DNA of 64,000 nt, taken from Limnohabitans radicicola. GTDB lineage: Bacteria > Pseudomonadota > Gammaproteobacteria > Burkholderiales > Burkholderiaceae_C. Below, one piece after another: positions 57,374 through 64,000 of this stretch (positions within the stretch are counted from its first letter, which is position 1; every line of letters begins with the position of its first letter). The stretch is from positions 434,001 through 498,000 of the forward strand of contig NZ_JACYFT010000002.1 of the NCBI RefSeq assembly GCF_014837235.1. Reading direction: 5' to 3'. The notes beneath the pieces were generated by a model. That model saw only the letters and a list, made by a program, of their open reading frames with translations. It did no database searches and was not told the origin of the DNA. A program made the translations under genes and the position numbers.

Positions 57374-57391
57374 ATGATCCACTGAACTGAA

Positions 57392-57422
57392 CAAGACACT
57401 CCCGGCGAGTGTCTTGTTTTTT
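57392..57422 (+). terminator. Terminator after ccoP
   Basis: CAAGACACTC (57392-57401) pairs fully with GAGTGTCTTG (57407-57416) around CCGGC, followed by TTTTTT. Read-through may still supply ccoG. Confidence 0.93.
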
Positions 57423-57465
57423 GAAAGCCCGTGTTTTGGACTCCCAGGAAAAATCACCCCGAAAA

Positions 57466-57491
57466 ATCGTTCCCATCGTTCCCATCGTTCC
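57466..57491 (+). repeat. Short tandem repeat before ccoG
   Basis: ATCGTTCCC is repeated nearly three times (57466-57474, 57475-57483, 57484-57491). It lies just before the probable ccoG start; if a more upstream start is used it would encode IVPIVPIVP. Confidence 0.7.
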
Positions 57492-57522
57492 GGTGAGTGG
57501 AGCTGCGGAGGGTGAGGATGAT

Positions 57523-58911
57523 GTGCAAATGGTGTCGTTGTACGCCGCCACGCAGAAGATTTACCCACGCAGCGTGCAAGGCATCTTCGCCAAATGGCGT
57601 TGGTTACTGGTGGCGATCACGCAACTGGTGTTTTATGGTTTGCCCTGGCTGGAGTGGGGGCAAAGGCAAGCGGTGCTGTTCGATCTGGGTGCGCGCCGCT
57701 TCTACATTTTTGGCATCGTCCTGTACCCGCAGGACTTCATTTACCTGACCGCGATCCTGGTGATCTCGGCGTTCTCGCTGTTCCTGTTCACGGCGATTGC
57801 CGGGCGCCTGTGGTGTGGCTACGCCTGCCCGCAAACGGTGTACAGCGAAATCTTTTTGTGGGTAGAACGCAAGATCGAAGGCGATCGCACGGCCCGCATG
57901 AAGCTCGATGCGGCGGACATGTCGCTCGAGAAGTTGGTGAAGAAATGGTACAAGCACATCGTCTGGATCGGTATCTCGATCTGGACCGGCTTCACTTTTG
58001 TGGGTTATTTCAGTCCCATCCGTGAGCTGGGCATGGAGTTTTTCCTGGGCAACATGACGTCCTGGGAAATTTTCTGGGTCTTCTTCTACGCCTTTGCCAC
58101 CTATGGCAATGCGGGCTTCATGCGCGAGCAAGTGTGCAAGTACATGTGCCCTTATGCACGCTTTCAAAGCGCCATGTTCGACAAGGACACCTTGATCGTG
58201 ACCTACGATGCGGCCCGTGGCGAGCCCCGCGGTGCGCGCTCGAAAAAGGCAGATCCAGCGGCCCTGGGCCTGGGCGCTTGTGTGGATTGCAGCTTGTGTG
58301 TGCAGGTCTGCCCGACGGGCATCGACATCCGCAAGGGCCTGCAGTACGAGTGCATTGGCTGTGGTGCCTGCGCCGATGTGTGCGACACGGTCATGGACAA
58401 AGTGGGCTACCCACGGGGCTTGGTGAAGTACTCCACCGAGAACGCCATGACCAACACCTGGAGCAAAGAGCAGACCTGGCGACGCGTGTTCCGACCGCGT
58501 GTCTTGCTGTACCTGGGCATTTTGGGCGTGGTCACAGTGGCTTTGTTCACGAGCCTGGCGCTGCGCAAGCCCTTCAAGGTGGATGTGGTGCGTGACCGCT
58601 CATCGCTGGCCCGCATTGTCTCGGGTGGTCAAATCGAGAACGTTTACCGCATCCAGATCATGAACGCGGCCGAGAAACCCCTGAACTTCAAGCTTTCTGT
58701 GGATGGCTTGCCTGGCCTGGTCGTGGCGACCGAGGACGATGTGCGCGTGGAGGCAACCCAATCGCGTTGGGTGTCCGTGCGTTTGCAGTTGCCCTACGAT
58801 GGCGCTGCTGCGGGCTCACACCCTATCCACTTTCTGATCCAATCCTACGAAGAGGGTGTGAAGGTCGTGGGCGAGTTGAGTGAGAAATCGGTTTTCCTGG
58901 TGCCCCGTTGA
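57523..58911 (+). CDS. ccoG: cbb3 oxidase accessory protein CcoG (membrane-bound ferredoxin)
   Basis: A polytopic protein with two [4Fe-4S] sites: CVDCSLCVQVCPTGID and CIGCGACADVCDTV. Extra cysteines lie in CGYACPQTVYS and CKYMCPYARFQ. A C-terminal Ig-like (FixG) domain follows the last helix. It reduces Cu(II) to Cu(I) for cbb3 assembly. The start is uncertain: GTG 57523 follows GAGG by 5 bases; ATG 57529 and GTG 57493 are alternatives. With 57523 it has 462 residues. A clear terminator separates it from ccoP. Confidence 0.9.
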   Translation: MQMVSLYAATQKIYPRSVQGIFAKWRWLLVAITQLVFYGLPWLEWGQRQAVLFDLGARRFYIFGIVLYPQDFIYLTAILVISAFSLFLFTAIAGRLWCGYACPQTVYSEIFLWVERKIEGDRTARMKLDAADMSLEKLVKKWYKHIVWIGISIWTGFTFVGYFSPIRELGMEFFLGNMTSWEIFWVFFYAFATYGNAGFMREQVCKYMCPYARFQSAMFDKDTLIVTYDAARGEPRGARSKKADPAALGLGACVDCSLCVQVCPTGIDIRKGLQYECIGCGACADVCDTVMDKVGYPRGLVKYSTENAMTNTWSKEQTWRRVFRPRVLLYLGILGVVTVALFTSLALRKPFKVDVVRDRSSLARIVSGGQIENVYRIQIMNAAEKPLNFKLSVDGLPGLVVATEDDVRVEATQSRWVSVRLQLPYDGAAAGSHPIHFLIQSYEEGVKVVGELSEKSVFLVPR

Positions 58912-58922
58912 GCGAGGTGCCT

Positions 58923-59207
58923 GTGTCCAATTCATCGGAAATTCCTATGCAAAAGAGCCGTTCATGGTGGCAGTTCCCGCACGTCTGGTTGGTGGTCGCA
59001 GGCCCGGCCATTGTGGTGGTGGCCAGTTTCGTGACGTTCTATCTGGCAGCGAGATCGGCAGACCCTGTGCTGCCAACCACGCCGCAAGCACAGTCGGCGG
59101 TGGACGCCGCATCAGCGCCTGGCATCAGCCTGGCGCCAGCCATGCAGGCACGCAATCACGCGGCGACAGGCGTTTTGCCTGGCAACGATAAAACCAAAAA
59201 GCCCTGA
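58923..59207 (+). CDS. Short FixH/CcoH-like membrane protein
   Basis: A 94-residue protein with one membrane helix: SWWQFPHVWLVVAGPAIVVV fits the opening of FixH/CcoH. The soluble domain of typical FixH (about 150 residues) is missing, and an Ala/Pro/Thr-rich tail takes its place. GTG 58923 follows GCGAGG; ATG 58947 is an alternative. It overlaps no gene and begins 11 bases after ccoG. Its location supports a role in cbb3 assembly, but the family match is short. Confidence 0.72.
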   Translation: MSNSSEIPMQKSRSWWQFPHVWLVVAGPAIVVVASFVTFYLAARSADPVLPTTPQAQSAVDAASAPGISLAPAMQARNHAATGVLPGNDKTKKP

Positions 59208-59228
59208 ACATGGGCACAGGAGACAACG

Positions 59229-59525
59229 ATGTTTGCACAACGGATGATGTGGATCGCCTGGCCGGCTTTTCTGGTGGCTGGCTTGTTTGAGGTGTTGGTG
59301 TTTGGCCTCGTGGATCCAGAGGATCTGCAATGGTTTGGCCACCCTTTGGCCCTGTCAAGGCAAGGCGTTTACACCCTGGCGTTCTTTGCTTTCTGGCTCT
59401 TGACCATGGTGTCAAGTGGCTTGACCACCTTGCTGTCCATGTCTCCCTTCGAGGTGAACCGCTGCCCCGTGCCAGAGGGTGCGCGTCCGCCAGACTGCGC
59501 CCGCCAGGACGGCAATTGCTGCTGA
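59229..59525 (+). CDS. Small membrane protein with a Cys-rich tail, in the cbb3 locus
   Basis: A 98-residue protein I do not recognise as a named family. It has two likely membrane helices (about 5-27 and 45-67) and a hydrophilic tail with CPVPEGARPPDC and a CC end. The pattern suits an inner-membrane metal or thiol protein. It lies between the FixH-like gene (22 bases) and the converging fnr gene, at the end of the cbb3 cluster. ATG 59229 follows AGGAG (59218-59222). Confidence 0.75.
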   Translation: MFAQRMMWIAWPAFLVAGLFEVLVFGLVDPEDLQWFGHPLALSRQGVYTLAFFAFWLLTMVSSGLTTLLSMSPFEVNRCPVPEGARPPDCARQDGNCC

Positions 59526-59571
59526 GCTGAGGGGAGGGCCTCAACCCCGGGCAAAGCGACTCTCGGCCGAG

Positions 59572-60294
59572 TCAGTGGCAGGCCGTCTGGTGGTTCACGA
59601 TGCGCTGCAGGCCTTCGGTGTCCAGGATGCGCACGTGCCGTTGCTTGACTTCCACCAGCCCGTCTTCGACGAATTTGGAGAAAGTGCGGCTGACGGTTTC
59701 GAGCTTGAGGCCGAGGTAGCTGCCGATTTCTTCACGTGTCATGCGCAGAACCAGCTCGGACTGTGAGAAGCCACGTGAATGCAGGCGTTGCACCAGATTG
59801 AGCAGGAAGGCGGCCAGGCGTTCTTCGGCGCGCATGCTGCCCAGGAGCAACATGACACCATGTTCGCGCACGATCTCGCGGCTCATGATCTTGTGCACAT
59901 GCGACTGCAGTGCGGTCACTTCACGCGAGAGCTCTTCGATGTTTTCAAATGGCATCACGCACACCTCGGCATCTTCGAGCGCCACCGCGTCGCAGGTGTG
60001 GTGGTCGTTCACGATGCCGTCCAGGCCGATGATCTCGCCCGCCATCTGGAAGCCGGTGACCTGATCGCGACCGTCTTCGGTGGCCAGACAGGTCTTGAAG
60101 AAGCCGGTGCGGATCGCATACAGCGAGGTGAATTTCTCGCCGTTGGTGAACAAGGTCGCGCCGCGTTTGACTTTCTTGCGCGTTGCCACCAGATCGTCCA
60201 GACGGTTCATGTCCTGATCGGACAGGCCGACGGGCATGCACAGTTCACGCAAATTGCAATTGGAACAGGCGACTTTGATGACTTGAGGATTCAT
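59572..60294 (-). CDS. fnr: FNR-type oxygen-sensing transcription regulator
   Basis: A 240-residue Crp/Fnr protein. The [4Fe-4S] ligands are Cys10, Cys13, Cys19 (ACSNCNLRELCM) and Cys112 (AEVCVMPFE), the same layout as E. coli FNR (20, 23, 29, 122). The recognition helix LKLETVSRTFSKF has the E-x-x-S-R triad (Glu198, Ser201, Arg202) that reads TTGAT. Its likely targets are the FNR boxes at 51595, 54124, 60322 and 60416. It is divergent from hemN and convergent with the cbb3 genes. Confidence 0.96.
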   Translation of the reverse strand: MNPQVIKVACSNCNLRELCMPVGLSDQDMNRLDDLVATRKKVKRGATLFTNGEKFTSLYAIRTGFFKTCLATEDGRDQVTGFQMAGEIIGLDGIVNDHHTCDAVALEDAEVCVMPFENIEELSREVTALQSHVHKIMSREIVREHGVMLLLGSMRAEERLAAFLLNLVQRLHSRGFSQSELVLRMTREEIGSYLGLKLETVSRTFSKFVEDGLVEVKQRHVRILDTEGLQRIVNHQTACH

Positions 60295-60321
60295 GTCTGC
60301 TCTCTCATGTTCTTTGAAGTC

Positions 60322-60335
60322 TTGCTTCAGATCAA
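60322..60335. promoter_or_regulatory. FNR-type box near the fnr start
   Basis: Read on the minus strand, TTGAT-CTGA-AGCAA matches 9 of 10 fixed positions. The centre is only 34 bases before the fnr ATG. That is too close for activation at -41.5 and suits negative autoregulation. Confidence 0.65.
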
Positions 60336-60415
60336 GCCAAGCTTAATTCGGATTGAGGCCCAAATTCAGGGTTTCCACTGATTTTTTGACACTCCACTCG
60401 AATTTAGTGACGGAG

Positions 60416-60429
60416 TTGACATGGGTCAA
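60416..60429. promoter_or_regulatory. FNR-type box upstream of hemN
   Basis: TTGAC-ATGG-GTCAA is a symmetric variant with one change per half-site. The centre is 75 bases before the hemN ATG, so a box at -41.5 would leave a leader of about 34 nt. Confidence 0.75.
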
Positions 60430-60497
60430 GATGCCGAAAGTGATACACCGGCACAGTAGCGGACATCGTTGAGAACCAATTACTTCGTGAGCCAAAG

Positions 60498-61880
60498 ATG
60501 TCCATCATCACCCCCGAATTGCTGACCCGTTTTGATGTTCCGGGCCCACGGTACACCTCTTATCCGACAGCAGATCGTTTTGTGGAGGCGTTTTCCGAGT
60601 CGGACTACCTGATGGCGCTGGACCATCGCCAACAGGCCGCACGCCTGAAGGCGCAGCCGCTGTCGCTGTATGTGCACATCCCGTTTTGCGAGTCGCTGTG
60701 CTATTACTGTGCCTGCAACAAGATCATCACCAAGCACAAGGACCGCGCAGAATCCTATCTGCGCTACCTGGCCCGCGAGGTCGAGTTGCATGTGGCGCAT
60801 CTGGGCACTGGCCATTCGGTGAGCCAGTTGCACTTGGGCGGGGGCTCCCCCACATTCCTGAGCGACGACGAGCTGCGCGGGCTGATGGCCATGCTGCGCC
60901 GTCACTTCCAGTTTGTGCCAGGCGGCGAGTATTCGGTCGAAGTGGATCCCCGCACCGTGGATGAAAAACGCCTGGCCGTCCTGGCCGAGCTGGGCTTCAA
61001 TCGGCTGAGCTTTGGTGTACAGGACTTTGACCCTGCGGTGCAAAAAGCCGTGCACCGGGTCCAGCCTGCCCAGCAAGTGTTTGACTTGGTGGCTGCTGCT
61101 CGCCGCTTGGGGTTTGAGTCGGTCAACGTCGATCTGATCTACGGTCTGCCACTGCAAACCCCTGAGTCCTTCGACCGCACACTGGCCCAAATCAATGAAC
61201 TGCGCCCTGACCGCATTGCGCTGTACGCCTATGCCCACTTGCCCGAGCGCTTCAAGCCGCAGCGCCGCATCCATGCGGCCGAGCTGCCCTTGCCCGGCGC
61301 CAAAGTCGCGTTGCTGGCGCGTTCCATGGACGCGTTCATGGATGCAGGTTATGTGTATGTGGGCATGGATCACTTTGCGTTACCTGACGATGCGCTGGCC
61401 GTGGCCAAACGGCAGGGGCGCTTGCACCGCAATTTCCAGGGCTACAGCACACAGCCCGATTGCGACCTGATTGCACTGGGTGTGTCGGCCATTGGCCGCA
61501 TCGGTGCGATCTACAGCCAGAACGCCAAGACCATGGAGGAGTACTGCGACGCACTCGACCAAGGTCATCTGCCCATCGTGCGCGGCCTGGCGCTGACGCG
61601 CGACGACATGCTGCGCCGCGCCGTCATCATGGCCTTGATGTGCCAGGGCCACCTGCAGTTCGAATCGATCAATGTGGCCTGGTTGATCGATTTCAAGACC
61701 TACTTTGCCCATGAGATGCAGACTTTGGAAGAGATGCAAAATCAGGGGCTGGTGGAGCTGAGCCCGACCGGCATCCAGGTGACGGCGATGGGCTGGTTCT
61801 TTGTGCGCGGCGTGGCCATGGTGTTTGACCGCTACCTGCAGCTGGACCGCAACCGCACGCGCTTCTCAAAAATCATCTGA
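60498..61880 (+). CDS. hemN: Oxygen-independent coproporphyrinogen III dehydrogenase
   Basis: Radical SAM enzyme making protoporphyrinogen IX without oxygen. The 460-residue protein has RYTSYPTADRF near the start, the cluster motif CESLCYYCAC (Cys64, Cys68, Cys71, Cys73) and LHLGGGSPTFL, which are HemN hallmarks lacking in the HemW paralogues. Placed next to fnr and the cbb3 genes, it supplies haem for the oxidase in low oxygen. Confidence 0.95.
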   Translation: MSIITPELLTRFDVPGPRYTSYPTADRFVEAFSESDYLMALDHRQQAARLKAQPLSLYVHIPFCESLCYYCACNKIITKHKDRAESYLRYLAREVELHVAHLGTGHSVSQLHLGGGSPTFLSDDELRGLMAMLRRHFQFVPGGEYSVEVDPRTVDEKRLAVLAELGFNRLSFGVQDFDPAVQKAVHRVQPAQQVFDLVAAARRLGFESVNVDLIYGLPLQTPESFDRTLAQINELRPDRIALYAYAHLPERFKPQRRIHAAELPLPGAKVALLARSMDAFMDAGYVYVGMDHFALPDDALAVAKRQGRLHRNFQGYSTQPDCDLIALGVSAIGRIGAIYSQNAKTMEEYCDALDQGHLPIVRGLALTRDDMLRRAVIMALMCQGHLQFESINVAWLIDFKTYFAHEMQTLEEMQNQGLVELSPTGIQVTAMGWFFVRGVAMVFDRYLQLDRNRTRFSKII

Positions 61881-61886
61881 TCTTCG

Positions 61887-62567
61887 ATGCAAAGTTCCTT
61901 GGCCCTCACGGCCTTGTTGATGGGGCTGGCGGGCGGCCCGCACTGCGTGGCCATGTGCGGCGCGGCTTGTGCAGGCGTGGCGCAGGCCAGTGGTGAACAC
62001 CGGCAACGCGCACTCTGGCTGTTTCAGCTGGGCCGTTTGCTCGGTTATGCGCTGCTGGGTGCCTTGGCAGCCGCCAGCGTGCAGGGGCTGGGTTGGCTCA
62101 CGGTGCAATCGGCCGCGTTGCGCCCAGTGTGGAGTTTGCTGCATGTGGCGGCCATGGGCCTGGGGCTGTGGTTGATCGTTTACGCACGCCAGCCTGTGTG
62201 GCTTGACCAGAGTGCCCGACGGCTGTGGTCACGGGTTCGCGGCTTCAATGCCCGCTGGGGGCGCGCAGCGCCAGTGCTGGTCGGAGGTCTGTGGGCGTTG
62301 ATGCCTTGCGGCTTGCTGTATTCGGCCGTGATGGTGGCCGCGTTGACGTCACATCCGGCCGACGGCGCCACGACCATGGCCTGGTTTGCGGCAGGCTCCA
62401 GTGTGAGCCTGTGGGCAGGACCCTGGTTGCTGCTCAAGATGCAGTCGGTAGGAGACGGTTCTTGGGGCGTTCGTCTGGCGGGGCTGGCCTTGATCGCCAC
62501 CTCGGCCTGGGCCCTGTGGATGGGCCTGGCGCATGACCAGGCCCCCTGGTGTCTGGCGCCGGTCTGA
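61887..62567 (+). CDS. HCxxMCG membrane protein, sulfite exporter TauE/SafE or DsbD_2 type
   Basis: A 226-residue inner-membrane protein with about six helices. Residues 16-25 read GGPHCVAMCG, the conserved HCxxMCG motif of the UreH-like/DsbD_2 group. GLWALMPCGLLYSAVMVAAL, with a second Cys, is also typical. Homologues occur next to cbb3 genes in many proteobacteria and may carry copper or electrons. It lies 6 bases after hemN. The TauE/SafE name in databases does not imply sulfite transport. Confidence 0.82.
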   Translation: MQSSLALTALLMGLAGGPHCVAMCGAACAGVAQASGEHRQRALWLFQLGRLLGYALLGALAAASVQGLGWLTVQSAALRPVWSLLHVAAMGLGLWLIVYARQPVWLDQSARRLWSRVRGFNARWGRAAPVLVGGLWALMPCGLLYSAVMVAALTSHPADGATTMAWFAAGSSVSLWAGPWLLLKMQSVGDGSWGVRLAGLALIATSAWALWMGLAHDQAPWCLAPV

Positions 62568-62573
62568 AAATGA

Positions 62574-63389
62574 TCAGGCCGAGAGGCCTTTGTAGAGCAT
62601 GTAAGCGGCCAGCATGAACAAGGTGCTGGCGAAAACGCGCTTGAGTTGTTTGACCGGCAGCTTGTGGGCCGTGCCCGCGCCGATGGGGGCCATCACCACG
62701 CTGCAAGTGGCAATCACCACCAGCGCTGGCAACCACAGGTAGCCAAAAGAATATTCAGGCAGGTTTTGCAAGTTCAGACCGCTGGCCACGTAGCCGGCCA
62801 CATTGGCCAGGGCAATCGGGAAACCCAAGGCGGCGCTGGTGGCCACGGCGTTGTGGATGGCCACGTTGCACCAGGTCATGAAGGGTACGCTGATGAAGCC
62901 GCCACCTGCGCCCACCAGGCCCGACAGCAGGCCGATCAGACCGCCCGCTCCCAGCTGACCGGTGAAGCCGGGCATCTGGCGGCTGGGCGCAGGTTTCTTG
63001 TCCAGGAACATCTGTGTGGCAGAAAAGCTCACAAAACCGGCAAAGAACAAAGCCAGCGAGCTGCCTTTGACCACGGCAAAAATGCCCATGCTGCCGAGCA
63101 AGCTCCCCAGGACAATGCCTGGGGCCAGACCTTTGACCAGGTCCCAGCGCACAGCGCCTTTTTTGTGGTGCGCCCGTACGCTGGAGATGCTGGTGAAAAT
63201 GATGGTGGCCATGGAAGTGGCAATCGCCATCTTGACCGCCAGATCGGGTGCCACGCCACGTTGGCCCAGCATCCAGGTCAGGAAAGGGACCATGATCATG
63301 CCGCCGCCAATGCCCAGAAGGCCTGCGAGGAAGCCGGTGCACAGGCCCAGCACGGCCAGCTCGATCAACAAAGTGGGTTCCAGGATCAT
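62574..63389 (-). CDS. TSUP (TauE/SafE) family permease
   Basis: A 271-residue inner-membrane protein with about eight helices. The two internal repeats begin GFLAGLLGIGGGMIMVPFLT and GLLSGLVGAGGGFISVPFMT, the defining family motif. Possible substrates are sulfite, sulfonates or other organic anions; none can be chosen from sequence. It is downstream of the 6S RNA gene on the same strand and converges on the HCxxMCG gene. Confidence 0.9.
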   Translation of the reverse strand: MILEPTLLIELAVLGLCTGFLAGLLGIGGGMIMVPFLTWMLGQRGVAPDLAVKMAIATSMATIIFTSISSVRAHHKKGAVRWDLVKGLAPGIVLGSLLGSMGIFAVVKGSSLALFFAGFVSFSATQMFLDKKPAPSRQMPGFTGQLGAGGLIGLLSGLVGAGGGFISVPFMTWCNVAIHNAVATSAALGFPIALANVAGYVASGLNLQNLPEYSFGYLWLPALVVIATCSVVMAPIGAGTAHKLPVKQLKRVFASTLFMLAAYMLYKGLSA

Positions 63390-63419
63390 GGTGCGGTAGG
63401 GGCGGTGAGGGTGAAAGAA

Positions 63420-63597
63420 AAGGTGTCTGCGGATGCCGCCGGACCCTCATCCTGAACCGGGGGTTCAGGTGGGCGAGGGCAGACTGACGTTGGGTTCATC
63501 TGACGCGAGACGATCACGCTCACCAGCCGATGTACCAAGCCCGAGCTCAATGAGCATTGGTTCAAGGAAATATAAAGCCCGGCGCGCACCGCAGACG
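63420..63597 (-). ncRNA. ssrS: 6S RNA
   Basis: On the minus strand the sequence GGCTGGTGAGCGTGATCG, then TGAACCCCCGGTTCAGGATG, then CCGGCGGCATCCGCAGAC follows the conserved order of E. coli 6S RNA. The 5' segment GTCTGCGG pairs with the 3' CCGCAGAC to close the molecule, and the 3' end runs into TTTTCTTT. 6S RNA binds sigma-70 RNA polymerase. Position just behind zapA is the usual one. The ends are estimated to within a few bases. This RNA fills the 250-bp gap between zapA and the TSUP permease gene. Confidence 0.88.
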
Positions 63598-63603
63598 AGG
63601 GCT

Positions 63604-63609
63604 ATTGTA
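63604..63609 (-). promoter_or_regulatory. -10 element of the 6S RNA promoter
   Basis: TACAAT on the minus strand, about 7 bases before the predicted 6S 5' end. The -35 region (CTGCAG at 17 bp) is weak. Confidence 0.55.
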
Positions 63610-63639
63610 GGTGCAAGCCCGAAGCGCTGCAGGGCGCGT

Positions 63640-63963
63640 TCAGAGCAGCTGGCCGTCTTGCTTGAGGGTCTGGTCGAGTCGGCTCAGCAACTGGGCCAGG
63701 CGGTCCTGGTCGGGCACCTCGCCCGTGTGGCTGGTTGCAGGCGCAGCAGGTGCGGCAACGGCGTCACTCTGATCGAAAGCCAGGTTGAGTGCGGCCAGCA
63801 CCGCAATGCGGTCACGCGCCTTGATCTTGCCTGCGTCGCGGATCTTGCACATGGCCAGGTCCACTTTGCCCACGGCCGCTTGCAGCTTGGCTTCGCCACC
63901 TTCGGGGCAGCCCAGCAAATAACTCTGGCCCATGATTTGGACTTCAATTTGTTTGGCGCTCAT
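63640..63963 (-). CDS. zapA: Cell division protein ZapA
   Basis: A 107-residue FtsZ-ring stabiliser. The N-terminal part QIEVQIMGQSYLLGCPEGGE and the long helix ending in RIAVLAALNLAFD are typical. It has an Ala/Pro-rich linker and a C-terminal helix for dimer formation. It is followed by 6S RNA, as in other proteobacteria. Its ATG overlaps the stop of a gene that lies mostly beyond the window. Confidence 0.94.
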   Translation of the reverse strand: MSAKQIEVQIMGQSYLLGCPEGGEAKLQAAVGKVDLAMCKIRDAGKIKARDRIAVLAALNLAFDQSDAVAAPAAPATSHTGEVPDQDRLAQLLSRLDQTLKQDGQLL

Positions 63964-64000
63964 TCTGTGGCCTCAGGAGATGCAGGTGCTGTGGCCGTGG
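63960..64000 (-). CDS. C-terminal end of a gene upstream of zapA
   Basis: Reading from the window end, a frame ending in TATAPASPEATE is closed by a TGA that overlaps the zapA ATG (ATGA). This is the coupling expected for the short coiled-coil gene often found before zapA. Only 12 codons are visible, so the product is not assigned. Confidence 0.4.
   Translation of the reverse strand, partial: TATAPASPEATE

Overview
The window is a gene-dense, GC-rich stretch of bacterial chromosome. I see no insertion sequence, prophage, CRISPR array, tRNA or rRNA. It looks like a betaproteobacterium of the order Burkholderiales, most likely Comamonadaceae (Limnohabitans, Rhodoferax or Hydrogenophaga-like). 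Supporting signs are the rpsF-priB-rpsR-rplI order, a 6S RNA gene next to zapA, orphan tripartite-tricarboxylate-transporter (Bug-type) binding proteins, and the ccoI-ccoS-ccoNOQP-ccoG/fnr/hemN layout. The genus is inferred from gene content and style, not from a database search.

Layout. Positions 1-6600: partial glmM, then the divergent pair ppsR/ppsA (regulator and PEP synthase) and a VC_2705-type sodium/solute symporter. 6594-9715: ribosomal operon rpsF-priB-rpsR-rplI with a promoter and leader hairpin, a strong terminator, and dnaB preceded by a perfect DnaA box. 9722-12550: PIN/PhoH ATPase, bcp peroxiredoxin and a Mth938-like protein on the minus strand. 12684-18756: alaA, then hom-thrC-moeA-moaD-moaE, packed tightly. 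19406-28434: clpB with a sigma-32-like promoter, an MFS transporter, a ThDP enzyme, a small cytochrome c, ilvD and lgt. 28455-30361: an Lrp-type regulator divergent from dadA, with a near-perfect Lrp box between them.

30374-45986 is the main accessory region. A EutR-like AraC regulator starts a minus-strand operon with a DMT permease and an M14-like hydrolase; beyond a 147-bp gap lie a Bug-type binding protein and two amidases. In the other direction a tight eight-gene operon encodes a class I glutamine amidotransferase-like hydrolase, a cytochrome P450, a glutamine-synthetase-like ligase, a [2Fe-2S] ferredoxin, an aldehyde dehydrogenase, an omega-aminotransferase, a Tm-1-like protein and a HAD hydrolase. 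The set reads as an amide/amine catabolic pathway that works through gamma-glutamylated intermediates, with a P450 where the classical Puu pathway has a flavin oxidase. This is the most novel candidate system here, and its substrate is unknown.

46105-50909 is a malonate-use operon: GntR regulator, malonyl-CoA decarboxylase, a Bug-type binding protein and malonyl-CoA synthetase. A long perfect inverted repeat follows it. 51092-62567 is a micro-oxic respiration island: uspA, ccoI, ccoS, ccoNOQP, ccoG, a FixH-like protein, a small Cys-rich membrane protein, fnr, hemN and a HCxxMCG membrane protein. FNR-type boxes lie at four places in it. The window ends with a TSUP permease, 6S RNA, zapA and the end of a further upstream gene.
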